Shown piece by piece: positions 55,278 through 64,000 of a stretch of 64,000 nucleotides of DNA. The translations under genes were made by a program, and so were the position numbers. Within the stretch, counting starts at the first letter, position 1. Every line of letters begins with the position of its first letter. The DNA is taken from positions 1 through 64,000 of the forward strand of contig NZ_LT546024.1 in the NCBI RefSeq assembly GCF_900078305.2, given 5' to 3'. Source of the DNA: Corynebacterium bouchesdurhonense. GTDB lineage: Bacteria > Actinomycetota > Actinomycetes > Mycobacteriales > Mycobacteriaceae. The notes below the pieces were generated by a model, which was not told the DNA's origin, ran no database searches, and saw only the letters and a list, made by a program, of their open reading frames with translations.

Positions 55278-56213
55278 GTGAAGCACCTCCTGAGCATTTC
55301 TGACCTGTCCAAGGACGAGATCGTCGCCCTGATGGATACCGCCGACCGCTTCCGCGAGTCGCTCGAGGGCCGCTCCGTGCCCCAGCTGCCCACGCTGCGC
55401 GGCCGCATGGTGTTCAACCTTTTCTACGAGAACTCCACGCGCACCCGCTCCTCCTTCGAGGCCGCGGGCAAGGCACTGTCCGCCAACATGATGAACATCG
55501 CGGCCTCCACCTCCTCGGTGAAGAAGGGCGAGTCCCTGCGCGACACGGGCCTGACGCTGAAGGCGCTGGGTGCAGACGCGATCATCATCCGCCACCCGCT
55601 CTCCGGCGCGCCCCAGCACCTGGCCGAGGTGGTCGCCCCGGGCGGCAAGGGCCCGAGCGTGATCAACGCCGGCGACGGCCGCCACCAGCACCCCACCCAG
55701 GCGCTGCTGGACGCGGTGACCATGCGCTCGCGCATCGGGGACGTGGCAGGCAAGAAGGTTGTCATCTGCGGCGACTGCCTGCACTCCCGCGTGGTGCGCT
55801 CCAACGTGGACCTGCTGTCCACCCTCGGCGCTGAGGTGGTGCTCGTGGCGCCGCCGACCCTTTTGCCCGTGGGCGTAGAGCGCTGGCCGGTGCGCACCTC
55901 CTCCGACTTCGACGCGGAGCTGCCCGACGCGGACGTGGTGATGATGCTGCGTGTGCAGGCCGAGCGCATGCTGGGCGGCTTCTTCCCGTCCAACCGCGAG
56001 TACTCCGCGCTCTACGGCATGAACGAGGAGCGCTCCGCCGCGATGAAGCCCGGCGCGATTGTCATGCACCCAGGCCCGATGCTGCGCGGCATGGAGATGG
56101 ACTACGTGGTGCCGGACCAGGACAAGTCCACCGTGCTGCAGCAGGTGACCACCGGCGTGCACGCGCGCATGGCCGTGCTCTACACCCTTCTTGCCAACGA
56201 GGATCTGGCCTAA
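55278..56213 (+). CDS. pyrB: Aspartate carbamoyltransferase PyrB
   Basis: The 311-residue enzyme makes carbamoyl aspartate. The carbamoyl-phosphate site is [13 protein letters not shown] (about 51), and HPTQALLDA (about 136), and MHPGPMLRG (about 262) complete the active site. GTG 55278 follows pyrR by 5 bp. No pyrI is present. Confidence 0.97.
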   Translation: MKHLLSISDLSKDEIVALMDTADRFRESLEGRSVPQLPTLRGRMVFNLFYENSTRTRSSFEAAGKALSANMMNIAASTSSVKKGESLRDTGLTLKALGADAIIIRHPLSGAPQHLAEVVAPGGKGPSVINAGDGRHQHPTQALLDAVTMRSRIGDVAGKKVVICGDCLHSRVVRSNVDLLSTLGAEVVLVAPPTLLPVGVERWPVRTSSDFDAELPDADVVMMLRVQAERMLGGFFPSNREYSALYGMNEERSAAMKPGAIVMHPGPMLRGMEMDYVVPDQDKSTVLQQVTTGVHARMAVLYTLLANEDLA

Positions 56214-56237
56214 CCGGGCCGCGAAAGGACGACTTCC

Positions 56238-57524
56238 ATGACTTCCCTGCTCATCACCAACGTCCGGCCCTACGGCGAGGGCGAGCCGGTTAACGTGCTG
56301 GTGGAGGACGGCGTGATCGCCTCCGTCGACGCGGGCGCGGACGCCCAGGCGGATTCCACGCTCGACGGCAAGGGCGCGGTGCTCCTACCGGGCCTGGTAG
56401 ACATGCACGTGCACCTGCGCGAGCCCGGCGGCGAGGACGCCGAGACCATCGAGACCGGCTCCCGCGCCGCCGCGCGCGGCGGGTTCACGGCGGTGTTCGC
56501 CATGGCCAACACCACCCCGGTGAATGACTCCCCGGTGATCTCCGAGGCCATTTGGCACAAGGGCCAGCAGATTGGCCTGTGCGATGTGCACCCGGTGGGC
56601 GCCATCACCAAGGGCCTCGAGGGCGAGACCCTGACCGAGTTCGGCCTCATGGCCCGCTCCGACGCCAAGGTGCGCATGTTCTCCGACGACGGCAAGTGCG
56701 TGGACAACCCGCGCGTCATGCGCCGCGCCATCGAGTACGCCCGCGGCACCGACGTGTTGCTGGCCCAGCACTGCGAGGAGCCGCGCCTGACCGAGGGCGC
56801 ATGCGCCCACGAGGGCGAGAACGCCGGCCGCCTCGGCCTGGGTGGCTGGCCGCGCGCCGCCGAGGAGTCCATCGTGGCCCGCGACATCCTGCTCGCCCGC
56901 GACTACCACGGACGCGTCCACTTCTGCCACGCGTCCACCGCCGGCTCCGTGGAGCTGATCGCGTGGGGCAAGCAGCAGGGCGCGGACATCACCGCCGAGG
57001 TGACCCCGCACCACCTCCTGCTTTCCGACGACCTGCTGGAGACCTACGACGGCACCTACCGCGTCAACCCGCCGCTGCGCGAGAACTCCGATGTGGAGGC
57101 GTTGCGCAGGGCGCTTCTCGACGGCACCGTGGACGTCGTCGCCACCGACCACGCACCCCACACCCCCGAGGACAAGGCCTGCGAGTTCGAGCTCGCCCGC
57201 CCGGGCATGCTGGGCCTGGAGACCTCCCTGGCCATCATCGCCGAGATCTTTGTCAAGGGCGGCCTCGCCGACTGGCGCTGGGTGGCCAAGGTGATGTCCG
57301 AGCGCCCCGCCGAGATCACCCGCCTCGCCGACCAGGGCCGGCCCATCGCCGAGGGCGAGCCGGCCAACCTCACCCTGGTCAACGAGGACGACACGTGGGC
57401 GGTGGACGAGGCCGGCTTCGCCTCCAAGTCCAGCAACACGCCGTACCGCGGCCGCACCTTCAGCACCCGAGTCGCCGCGACGGTGCTGCGGGGCGAGGTG
57501 ACGTTCGCCGGGGAGCGTCGATAA
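56238..57524 (+). CDS. pyrC: Dihydroorotase PyrC
   Basis: The 428-residue class I amidohydrolase has zinc ligands in [10 protein letters not shown] (about 55), a bridging Asp/Lys region near DDGKCVDN (about 150), His in [10 protein letters not shown] and FCHAST, and [13 protein letters not shown] (about 305). The stop TAA is part of an exact copy of the dispersed motif (57515-57526); another copy at 57114 encodes ALLDGT. Confidence 0.96.
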   Translation: MTSLLITNVRPYGEGEPVNVLVEDGVIASVDAGADAQADSTLDGKGAVLLPGLVDMHVHLREPGGEDAETIETGSRAAARGGFTAVFAMANTTPVNDSPVISEAIWHKGQQIGLCDVHPVGAITKGLEGETLTEFGLMARSDAKVRMFSDDGKCVDNPRVMRRAIEYARGTDVLLAQHCEEPRLTEGACAHEGENAGRLGLGGWPRAAEESIVARDILLARDYHGRVHFCHASTAGSVELIAWGKQQGADITAEVTPHHLLLSDDLLETYDGTYRVNPPLRENSDVEALRRALLDGTVDVVATDHAPHTPEDKACEFELARPGMLGLETSLAIIAEIFVKGGLADWRWVAKVMSERPAEITRLADQGRPIAEGEPANLTLVNEDDTWAVDEAGFASKSSNTPYRGRTFSTRVAATVLRGEVTFAGERR

Positions 57525-57532
57525 GCAAGCGG

Positions 57533-57556
57533 TGATAATTGTCATACGCGTTTGAC
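57533..57556 (+). promoter_or_regulatory. Promoter/operator region of arcBC
   Basis: TGATAATTGTCA (57533-57544) is an imperfect inverted repeat that contains a GATAAT -10-like element; TTGACA follows at 57551-57556. The 116-bp gap separates arcBC from pyrC and suggests separate control. The actual start point cannot be fixed from sequence. Confidence 0.35.
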
Positions 57557-57640
57557 ATAGAACTTGCAGCCGCTCCGGCGTTACCATCGGCAGTGGACGG
57601 AATTCCCACCGCCCCTTCCCAACGCGAAAAGGAGTTTCCA

Positions 57641-58636
57641 ATGCCTGTCAGCCTCAGCGGCCGCAACTTCACCAAGCTGCTCGACTTCACCCCCGATGAG
57701 ATTCGGTACCTGATCAAGCTCTCCAAAGAGTTCAAGAATCTGAAGCTCACCGGCACCCCGCACCGCTACCTCGAGGGCAAGAACATCGTCCTGCTCTTTG
57801 AGAAGACCTCCACCCGCACCCGCTGCGCCTTCGAGGTCGCCGGCATGGACCTTGGCATGGGCGTGACCTACCTGGACCCGGGCTCCTCGCAGATGGGCAA
57901 GAAGGAGTCCATCGAGGACACCGCCCGCGTGCTCGGCCGAATGTACGACGGCATCGAGTACCGCGGCTTCGCCCAGGAGATCGTCGAGGACCTGGCTGCG
58001 AACGCCGGCGTGCCGGTGTGGAACGGCCTGACCACCGAGTTCCACCCCACCCAGATGATCGCGGACATGCTCACTGTGGAGGAGAACTTCCCGCAGGGCC
58101 TCAAGGGCCTCAAGTTCGTGTTCATGGGCGACGCCCAGAACAACGTGGCCAACTCGCTCATGGTGGTCTGCGCCAAGCTGGGCCTGGACTTCGTCGCCTG
58201 CGGCCCGCAGGAGCAGATGCCCAAGGCCGAGCTGGTGGAGCAGTGCAAGGAGATCGCCGCGGAGAACGGCGGCTCCGTCACCCTGACCGAGGACGTGGAC
58301 GCGGCCGCCACCGGCGCGCACGTGATCTACACCGACATCTGGGTGTCCATGGGCGAGCCGGATGACATCTGGGAGTCCCGCATCAAGCTCCTCGAGCCCT
58401 ACCGCGTGACCAAGGACGTCATGGCCAAGGCCGCCGACGACGCCATCTTCATGCACTGCCTGCCCTCCTTCCACGACACGAAGACCACCATCGGCGCCGA
58501 CATCGCCGAGAAGTTCGGCGTGTCCGAGATGGAGGTCTCCGACGAGGTCTTCGAGTCCGCGCAGTCCAAGGTCTTCGACGAGGCCGAGAACCGCATGCAC
58601 ACCATCAAGGCCGTCATGTACGCCACCCTCAGCTAG
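57641..58636 (+). CDS. arcB: Ornithine carbamoyltransferase, catabolic type ArcB
   Basis: The 331-residue enzyme has [14 protein letters not shown] (about 51), [11 protein letters not shown] (about 135) and MHCLPSFHD (about 270), where the FHD ending is usual in catabolic or long-form enzymes. With carbamate kinase it turns citrulline and phosphate into ornithine, CO2, ammonia and ATP. AAAGGAG precedes the ATG. arcA is not in the window. Confidence 0.93.
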   Translation: MPVSLSGRNFTKLLDFTPDEIRYLIKLSKEFKNLKLTGTPHRYLEGKNIVLLFEKTSTRTRCAFEVAGMDLGMGVTYLDPGSSQMGKKESIEDTARVLGRMYDGIEYRGFAQEIVEDLAANAGVPVWNGLTTEFHPTQMIADMLTVEENFPQGLKGLKFVFMGDAQNNVANSLMVVCAKLGLDFVACGPQEQMPKAELVEQCKEIAAENGGSVTLTEDVDAAATGAHVIYTDIWVSMGEPDDIWESRIKLLEPYRVTKDVMAKAADDAIFMHCLPSFHDTKTTIGADIAEKFGVSEMEVSDEVFESAQSKVFDEAENRMHTIKAVMYATLS

Positions 58637-58647
58637 GAGAATCAAAC

Positions 58648-59583
58648 ATGGGACACCGTTTGGTAGTCGCCCTCGGCGGGAACGCCTTGGGCAACTCGCC
58701 CCAGGAGCAGCTTGAGCTGATCCAGGGCACCGCCACCGCGCTGGTCGACCTCATCGAAGGCGGCCACGAGGTGATCATCACCCACGGCAACGGCCCTCAG
58801 GTGGGCATGATCAAGGTTGCCACCGACAACTCTGCCGAGAAGGTCGGCGGCACGCCGGAGATCCCGTTCCCCGAGTGCTCCGCCATGAGCCAGGGATACA
58901 TCGGCTACCACCTGCAGCAGGCGCTGGAGAACGAGCTGCGCAAGCGGGACATTGCCAAGCCCGTGGCGTCGCTGATCACCCAGACGCTGGTTGAGGCCGA
59001 TGACCCGGCCTTCAACAACCCGAACAAGCCCGTCGGCTCCTTCTACTCCGAGGAGGAGGCGAAGCGCCTCATGGAGGAGACCGGCGAGACGTACGTGGAG
59101 GACTCCGGCCGCGGCTGGCGCTGGGTTGTGGCGTCGCCGCAGCCGACGGAGATCGTCGAGGGCGAGGCCATCACCTCGCTCGTCAACGCCGGCGCAGTGG
59201 TCATCTCCACCGGCGGCGGCGGCATCCCCGTGGTCCGCCGCGATGGCGGCTTTGAGGGCGTGCCCGCCGTGATTGACAAGGACCGCTCCGCCGCGATCAT
59301 GGCTGACCAGGTTGGCGCGAGCCACCTGATCATCCTCACGGCCGTGGCGAACGTGGCAGTCAACTTCAACACGCCCGAGCAGCGCGACCTGACCGAGATC
59401 ACCGTCGACGAGGCCAAGCAGCACATGGCGGACGGCCAGTTCGCCCCCGGCTCCATGCTGCCCAAGGTGGAGGCGTGCGTCTCCTACGTCGAGGGCGGCG
59501 CCGGGCGCACCGCCATCATCACCTCGCTGGAGAACGCCGGCGAGGCCCTGAACGGCACCGTGGGTACCTCCATCAAGAGCTAA
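58648..59583 (+). CDS. arcC: Carbamate kinase ArcC
   Basis: The 311-residue amino acid kinase-fold enzyme has VVALGGNALG (about 6), ITHGNGPQVGM (about 46), STGGGGIPVV (about 187) and FAPGSMLPKVEA (about 265). It makes ATP from carbamoyl phosphate and ADP. It follows arcB by 11 bp with AGGAGA before the ATG, and a strong terminator ends the unit. Confidence 0.96.
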   Translation: MGHRLVVALGGNALGNSPQEQLELIQGTATALVDLIEGGHEVIITHGNGPQVGMIKVATDNSAEKVGGTPEIPFPECSAMSQGYIGYHLQQALENELRKRDIAKPVASLITQTLVEADDPAFNNPNKPVGSFYSEEEAKRLMEETGETYVEDSGRGWRWVVASPQPTEIVEGEAITSLVNAGAVVISTGGGGIPVVRRDGGFEGVPAVIDKDRSAAIMADQVGASHLIILTAVANVAVNFNTPEQRDLTEITVDEAKQHMADGQFAPGSMLPKVEACVSYVEGGAGRTAIITSLENAGEALNGTVGTSIKS

Positions 59584-59601
59584 GCCCACTCGCCCGATCA
59601 C

Positions 59602-59638
59602 GGGGCGCGGAACCTTCCCCGGTTCCGCGCCCCTTTTT
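59602..59638 (+). terminator. Rho-independent terminator of arcBC
   Basis: GGGGCGCGGAACC (59602-59614) pairs perfectly with GGTTCCGCGCCCC (59621-59633), loop TTCCCC, followed by TTTTT. Confidence 0.93.
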
Positions 59639-59789
59639 GGCGTTCCGAATAGTTGGTACGCACCCACTTGTCCGCAATGCGGAGGTTTGGGGTGCGGTCG
59701 GGGCGTCGACAAGCAGTGCTCAAACACGCGAAAAACACGCACGAAAAAAGTGCCATTTCCGCTGGTAACAGGCGTGTGGGAAGCGTTTC

Positions 59790-59806
59790 TATAATGTCTC
59801 GTATCG
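59790..59806 (+). promoter_or_regulatory. Promoter of HNH copy 2, shared block with copy 1
   Basis: TATAAT (59790-59795) is followed by GTCTCGTATCG. Fourteen of 17 positions are the same as at 45175-45159 before HNH copy 1. The gap from TATAAT to ATG is also nearly equal (about 42 nt). Confidence 0.7.
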
Positions 59807-59837
59807 CAACAAACAACGACGCGAAACGGGGGACATA

Positions 59838-61145
59838 ATGACCACCACAACGGTTGATCCAGTACAGCAGGTGTGCGACGCGATTGCGAGCGAGGTGTGC
59901 CAGTCCATCGACAACGCGCACAGGGGAATGACTCGAAACAAGGCCGAACTGCTCGACGCGATCCGGAGGTTCGACGAGATGGGGCTGGCGAGGGAGGTTG
60001 GGAACCAGACCACGGCGGGGGGGCTGACACGGCGCTACGGCATGGCCTCCTCCACGGCGCACGAGTACGTGAGCGTGGCGCACAAGATCCACCGCTTCCC
60101 CTACCTTGAGCAGCACTTCCAGGAGGGCATCATCTCCTACTCCGTGGTGCGGCTGCTACTGAAGTACCTCACCGAGGACAACGAGCGGGAGCTGGTGGAC
60201 CTCGCGCTCGAGCTGGGCTACCACGAGCTCGAGATTGCGCTAACCGCGCACGGCGAGACCGGCGGGGAAGACGCCGAGAAGCAACCCGAGTACTACCTGC
60301 GGCTGCACCCGAACAAGCACGGGCTGCGCCTCCACGGCATGCCCAACCCGGGCGACGCTGCGGCACTGCTGGCGGCGTTAAAGATCGGGGAGATCGCGTA
60401 CAACGGCGTCGACGAGCTGCTGGGCGGCGCCGACCCCGCAGACGATGAGGCGGTGGACCGGGCGGGCGAGGCGGCCCAGGGAATCGAACCGGCCCTCACG
60501 CCGCGGCAGACCGCGTCCGGGGACGGGCTGCCGATCGGCCGGAAGCTGGGGCAGGCGCTGATGGGCATCGTTCACATCGCCCGCACCACCCCGAAAACCA
60601 CCCTGGCCACGCCCGCCGCCCACGTGAACATCGTGGCCACCACCGACGGCCGCGCCTACATGCCCAACAACATCGGCGTGCCGAGCGCCGCGGTGGCCAA
60701 CGTCATTGCCAACGCCGCGGTGCGCTTCAACACGGTGGACGAGACCGGGCTGATCCTCAACTCGTCGAGGTCCCGCCGCCTGGCGTCGAACGCCCAAATC
60801 AACGCGCTGATGGTCATGTGGGGTGGGCAATGCGCGGCGCCGGGCTGCACGCACACGCGCTTCATCGAGATCCACCACATACAAGAATGGGAAAACGGGG
60901 GCCACACAGATCTGGAGAATCTGCTGCCCCTATGTTCCGCGTGCCATTCACTGGTGACGGACGGCTACCTGCGCATCGTCCGGGAGGCGTCGCACCTCCA
61001 CTTCATCTACGGCGACGGTAGCCGGTACGTCTCCGAGAACCACTCCCTGCCCCGCCGCTGCGACAGCGTGCTGACCGCCGAGGAGTACGCCGCGCTCATG
61101 GACGAGGAGGGCGGAGAGGAGTCCGCCGGACTTAGCCGTAAATGA
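59838..61145 (+). CDS. DUF222/13E12-type HNH endonuclease family protein (copy 2)
   Basis: The 435-residue protein has an N-terminal DUF222 domain and a C-terminal HNH domain with CAAPGCTHTRFIEIHHIQEW and GGHTDLENLLPLCSACHSLV (about 332-372). It is more distant from copy 1 in the body than in the promoter block. GGGGGA precedes the ATG. Its end overlaps the convergent transporter gene by 14 bp. Role unknown. Confidence 0.88.
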   Translation: MTTTTVDPVQQVCDAIASEVCQSIDNAHRGMTRNKAELLDAIRRFDEMGLAREVGNQTTAGGLTRRYGMASSTAHEYVSVAHKIHRFPYLEQHFQEGIISYSVVRLLLKYLTEDNERELVDLALELGYHELEIALTAHGETGGEDAEKQPEYYLRLHPNKHGLRLHGMPNPGDAAALLAALKIGEIAYNGVDELLGGADPADDEAVDRAGEAAQGIEPALTPRQTASGDGLPIGRKLGQALMGIVHIARTTPKTTLATPAAHVNIVATTDGRAYMPNNIGVPSAAVANVIANAAVRFNTVDETGLILNSSRSRRLASNAQINALMVMWGGQCAAPGCTHTRFIEIHHIQEWENGGHTDLENLLPLCSACHSLVTDGYLRIVREASHLHFIYGDGSRYVSENHSLPRRCDSVLTAEEYAALMDEEGGEESAGLSRK

Positions 61146-62694
61146 GCACCTGCGCGACGAGCATCGCGCCGCCGAAGACGAACATGAACACCACCATCGG
61201 CCAGACGAACTTCAACCAGTGGGAGTACTTGATATGCAGCATCTGCAGCGTGGCCATAACCAGGCCGGTCGGAGCGATGAAGAGCATCGCGTACTGGCCC
61301 CAGTTGTAGGCGGACACGGCGATGAAGCGGGGGATGCCCACAGAGTCCGCGAGCGGGGCCATGATCGGCATCGCCAGCACGGCCAGGCCGGAGGAAGAGG
61401 GCACCACGAAGCCGAGGAAGAAGAACACCACCATCAGCATCAGGATGAACACGGGGCCGTGCATGCCGGAGACGAGGTGGGTGGCGGCGTCCAGCATGGT
61501 GTCGGAGATCATGCCCTCGTTGAGGACCAGGTTGATGCCGCGGGCGAGGCCGATGATCAGGGCCACGCCAACCATCTCGGACGCGCCCTGCGAGAAGGCC
61601 TCAACTACCTCGCCCTCGCTGAGCTTGTGCTTGCCAAACAGCGACAGGATCATGATGGCGATCGCGATGATGAGGAAGGACGCTGCCATGGTGGGGAACC
61701 ACCAGCCCTGGCTCATCACGCCCCACACCATGATGGGGAAGGCCGCGGCGAAGAGAATCAGGATGACCTTCTGTTTCAGGTCGAACGGCTGGATGTCCTC
61801 CTCCGCGGTGTCGAGCTGCCACTGCGCGTTGAACTTCTCGCGGTCCTCGTAGGTGATGGAGGCGGAGGGGTCCTTCTTAATCTTCTTGGCGTACCAGTAC
61901 AGGTAGGCAATCACCACGATCGCGCCCACCACCGCGCCGGCGACACGCCAGCCGATACCCTCGGTGAACTTAATGCCCGCGGAGTTGGAGGCGATGATGA
62001 CCGAGAACGGGTTGATGGTGGAGAACGCCGAGCCGACGGAGCCGGCGAGGAACACCGAGCCGACCACAATGATCGCGTCGAACCCGAGCGAGATGAAGAT
62101 GGGGGCGAGGATGGGGTAAAACGCCACCGCCTCCTCCTCGAGGCCGCAGAAGGAACCGCCCATCACCATGAGGATGGACACCGCGGCGACGAGGACGAAC
62201 TCGCGGCCCTTCGTCTTCTTGGTCAGCGCGAACAGGCCGGATTCAAACGCCCCGGTTGCGCGCACCACGCCGATGAGGCCGCCGAGCACCAGGATGAACA
62301 CGATGATGTCCACGCCCTCGATGGTGCCGCGCACCATGCTGAGCGGGATGTCCATGAAGCCGGCGTGGTTCGGGTCAACGTGCTCGTAGGTGCCGGGGAT
62401 GGAGACGGGTTTGGTAATGTCCCCGCCGGTGAAGCTGTCGATGTTGATCGGCACGCCCAGCTCGTCGAGCGTTTCCTGGGTGGCGGGCATGTCGCTGGTT
62501 TCGCCGCTCGGCGCGGTGACAACGAGGTCTCCCGCGCCCTCGTTGTACTCCACCTTGGAGTAGGAGCCGGCTGGCACCCACCAGGTACAGAGCACCGCGA
62601 TGACGGTGAGGAAAAAGAGAATGGTAAAGGCCGACGGGAACTCGAATTTCTTCTTCTTCTCAGGGGCCTGTTGCTGGGCAACTGCCGTGGTCAC
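61132..62694 (-). CDS. YfcC-family transporter, possibly arginine/ornithine exchanger (ArcD-like)
   Basis: The 520-residue protein has about 12 membrane helices, an N-terminal KKKKFEFPSAFTILF start, and an extracellular loop after helix 1. VPAGSYSKVEYN and VPSSSGLAVLAMPIMAPLAD (about 415) are typical of the YfcC/DcuC-like superfamily. In streptococci a YfcC-type protein serves as ArcD in the arginine deiminase operon. Its closeness to arcBC supports this, but other substrates such as dicarboxylates or peptides are possible. GTG 62694 has GGAAGGA 8 nt upstream. Two operator-like palindromes lie in its promoter. Confidence 0.75.
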   Translation of the reverse strand: MTTAVAQQQAPEKKKKFEFPSAFTILFFLTVIAVLCTWWVPAGSYSKVEYNEGAGDLVVTAPSGETSDMPATQETLDELGVPINIDSFTGGDITKPVSIPGTYEHVDPNHAGFMDIPLSMVRGTIEGVDIIVFILVLGGLIGVVRATGAFESGLFALTKKTKGREFVLVAAVSILMVMGGSFCGLEEEAVAFYPILAPIFISLGFDAIIVVGSVFLAGSVGSAFSTINPFSVIIASNSAGIKFTEGIGWRVAGAVVGAIVVIAYLYWYAKKIKKDPSASITYEDREKFNAQWQLDTAEEDIQPFDLKQKVILILFAAAFPIMVWGVMSQGWWFPTMAASFLIIAIAIMILSLFGKHKLSEGEVVEAFSQGASEMVGVALIIGLARGINLVLNEGMISDTMLDAATHLVSGMHGPVFILMLMVVFFFLGFVVPSSSGLAVLAMPIMAPLADSVGIPRFIAVSAYNWGQYAMLFIAPTGLVMATLQMLHIKYSHWLKFVWPMVVFMFVFGGAMLVAQVLIYG

Positions 62695-62750
62695 GGTGCG
62701 TGTCCTTCCCTGGCTAGGCGCCCGGGGCGAACATCCCAGGCGAGTGGTCG

Positions 62751-62768
62751 TTACAGGAAATACTGTAA
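62751..62768 (-). promoter_or_regulatory. Perfect operator-like palindrome before the YfcC gene
   Basis: TTACAG (62751-62756), 6-bp spacer, CTGTAA (62763-62768). It is 57 bp upstream of the GTG. A second, weaker site is 62 bp away, six helical turns. Confidence 0.6.
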
Positions 62769-62812
62769 ACCCGCCGCAATGCGCCACATGCACCGCGCGA
62801 GGGTGATTATTC

Positions 62813-62830
62813 TTACAGCAATTGCTGGCA
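62813..62830 (-). promoter_or_regulatory. Second, imperfect copy of the operator
   Basis: TTACAG (62813-62818), CAATTG spacer, CTGGCA (62825-62830); the inner CAGCAATTGCTG is a perfect palindrome. It ends 4 bp before the ptsI stop codon. Confidence 0.45.
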
Positions 62831-62834
62831 GGTA

Positions 62835-64000
62835 TCAGAGCAGGTCGCGCACGGCGTCGCGGGCCTGCGTCGCCGTGGGCGCGGCCAGGGCCCGGCGCGC
62901 CATCTCGCGGCACGTCTCCAGGTCGTGCCCGCGGAGCGCGACCCGCACCGGGCCGAGCTTTACGGGGGCCATGCTTAGCGACGCCACCCCGAGCCCCACC
63001 AACACCAGAGCCGCGAGCGGGTCCCCGCCCGCCTCCCCGCACACCCCGACGGGCTTGCCGGCGGCCCGCCCACCCTCGACGGCGGCGCGGATCATGGCGA
63101 GTACGGCGGGCTGCCATACGGACAGCAGCGGGGCGAGGTCGCCCTGCGTGCGGTCGGCGGCCATCGTGTACTGCGACAGGTCATTGGTGCCGATAGAGGC
63201 GAAGTCCGCAACGCCCAGGATCCGCTCGGCGGTCAGGGCGGCGGCCGGGGTCTCCACCATCACGCCCACCCGGTCCAGGCCGAAGGAGCGGGCGCGGCCC
63301 ACAAACCACTCGGCCTCCTCCTGCGTGGCAACCATGGGTGCCATGACCCGCAGGTCGCAGCCGGGGGCGGCGGCGCGGGCTTTGGCCAGGGCGAGCAGCT
63401 GGGCGTCCAGCAGTTCCTCGCGCGCCATGGACAGGCGCAGGCCGCGGCGGCCGAGGGCGGGGTTGGCCTCCGGGCCGAGGCTCGCGAAGCGCAGCGGTTT
63501 GTCGGCACCGGCGTCCAGGGTGCGCGCCACCACGCGGCGGCGCCCGAACGCCCGGAGCACGCCGGCGTACGCCTCCGCCTGCTCCTCAACGGTCGGGGCG
63601 CTCTCCCGGTCGAGGAAGAGGAACTCGGTGCGAAGCAGGCCGCAGCCCTCAACGTCGAGGGCGGAGGCCGCGGCGGCGTCCGCGGCTGTGCCAATGTTGG
63701 CCAACAGCTTCACCTCGTGGCCGTGGGCGTGGCCGGGGCCGTATTCCGCCGGGGCCGCGCGGACCGCGAGTTCTGCGGTGTCGGCGTTGGTGGGGGCGAT
63801 GATGACGTCGCCTGAGGTGGCGTCGATAGCTACAAAGCTCCCGGGCGGGACCGCGAGGATCCCCTTGGCCTGCACCACGGCGGGGATACCCAGCTGGGCT
63901 GCGAGGATGGCGGTGTGGGATGTCACGCCGCCGGCCTCGGTGACGATGCCGAGGACACTGGCCGGGTCCAGGGCGACGGTGTCTGCGGGGACGAGGTCCG
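62835..64000 (-). CDS. ptsI: PTS enzyme I, C-terminal part (cut by window edge)
   Basis: About 388 residues of enzyme I are visible; the N-terminus lies beyond the right edge, so the ATG inside the visible part is not the start. The phospho-histidine site is GGVTSHTAI (near the edge), then LGIPAVV, the PEP-binding barrel with RTEFLFLDRES, GLRLSMAREELLDAQL, ASIGTNDLSQYTMAADR, and the catalytic Cys in VGVCGEAGGDP. It passes phosphate from PEP to HPr for sugar uptake. Confidence 0.95.
   Translation of the reverse strand, partial: DLVPADTVALDPASVLGIVTEAGGVTSHTAILAAQLGIPAVVQAKGILAVPPGSFVAIDATSGDVIIAPTNADTAELAVRAAPAEYGPGHAHGHEVKLLANIGTAADAAAASALDVEGCGLLRTEFLFLDRESAPTVEEQAEAYAGVLRAFGRRRVVARTLDAGADKPLRFASLGPEANPALGRRGLRLSMAREELLDAQLLALAKARAAAPGCDLRVMAPMVATQEEAEWFVGRARSFGLDRVGVMVETPAAALTAERILGVADFASIGTNDLSQYTMAADRTQGDLAPLLSVWQPAVLAMIRAAVEGGRAAGKPVGVCGEAGGDPLAALVLVGLGVASLSMAPVKLGPVRVALRGHDLETCREMARRALAAPTATQARDAVRDLL

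Noticed and set aside
59703..59714. The dispersed motif explained as a SalI or methylation site
   Set aside because: GTCGAC is present only in copies where N is C; the other copies keep all remaining bases, so a simple restriction site cannot explain it.

Overview
The window is chromosomal DNA of a high-GC actinobacterium, almost certainly a Corynebacterium. The evidence is the corynebacterial gene set: mycothiol synthase, a threonine/serine exporter beside a PhoS/PhoR two-component pair, an IpsA-like LacI regulator, a Zur-type zinc ABC operon, CarD and DisA, and two 13E12/DUF222 HNH proteins. Gene order also follows known actinobacterial blocks. From about 3.9 to 34.9 kb (dusB-phoU-pst-mshD-nitrobindin-pabC-ygfZ-DUF3073-purMF, purLQS, ptrB-purC, purB-purD-HIT-response regulator) it parallels the M. 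tuberculosis Rv0757-Rv0823 region. From about 38.4 to 54.5 kb (rlmB-cysS-ispF-ispD-carD, lpqE-radA-disA, membrane protein, carbonic anhydrase, mutY, clpC) it parallels Rv3579c-Rv3596c. I cannot name the species.

Layout. 0-3.8 kb: a partial gene end, tRNA-Asp/Glu, a urea transporter, a ZIP metal transporter, tRNA-Lys and an acetate/succinate CoA-transferase. 3.9-10.3 kb: dusB-phoU facing the phosphate-uptake operon pstSCAB. 10.3-21.6 kb: mycothiol synthase, nitrobindin, folate and Fe-S accessory genes, then purine genes (purM, purF, purL, purQ, purS). 21.7-24.7 kb: a Zur-boxed zinc ABC transporter and a DUF2334 deacetylase-like gene. 24.7-32.4 kb: dctA, ptrB, purC, a lipoprotein, purB and purD. 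32.4-38.4 kb: HIT protein, PhoS/PhoR, tRNA-Thr, thrE, a lysine-tailed basic protein, a small lipoprotein and the IpsA-like regulator. 38.4-54.5 kb: the rlmB-to-clpC block, interrupted by two lineage-specific insertions: three related secreted proteins between cysS and ispF, and an HNH gene between ispF and ispD. 54.5-64 kb: pyrR-pyrB-pyrC followed by catabolic arcB-arcC, a second HNH gene, an ArcD-like YfcC transporter, and the C-terminal part of PTS enzyme I.

How the genes work together. Purine biosynthesis is spread over several minus-strand units, with pyrimidine and arginine-fermentation genes meeting at carbamoyl phosphate. Phosphate uptake, PhoU and the PhoRS regulators are all present, and 11-bp direct repeats of PHO-box type sit in front of pstS and phoR and, in related form, in front of dusB-phoU. 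Many genes have a TAnnnT -10 element 6-8 nt before the start codon, indicating leaderless transcripts; several divergent pairs share gaps of only 19-33 bp.

The strongest unexplained signal is a dispersed DNA word, GCGTCGANAAGC. Its 10-base core GTCGANAAGC occurs 23 times on both strands, mostly inside genes, where it often writes Leu-(Ile/Val/Leu)-Asp-Ala with a CTT leucine codon. The second is the three-gene family of secreted two-cysteine proteins with an aerolysin/ETX-MTX2-like sequence pattern.
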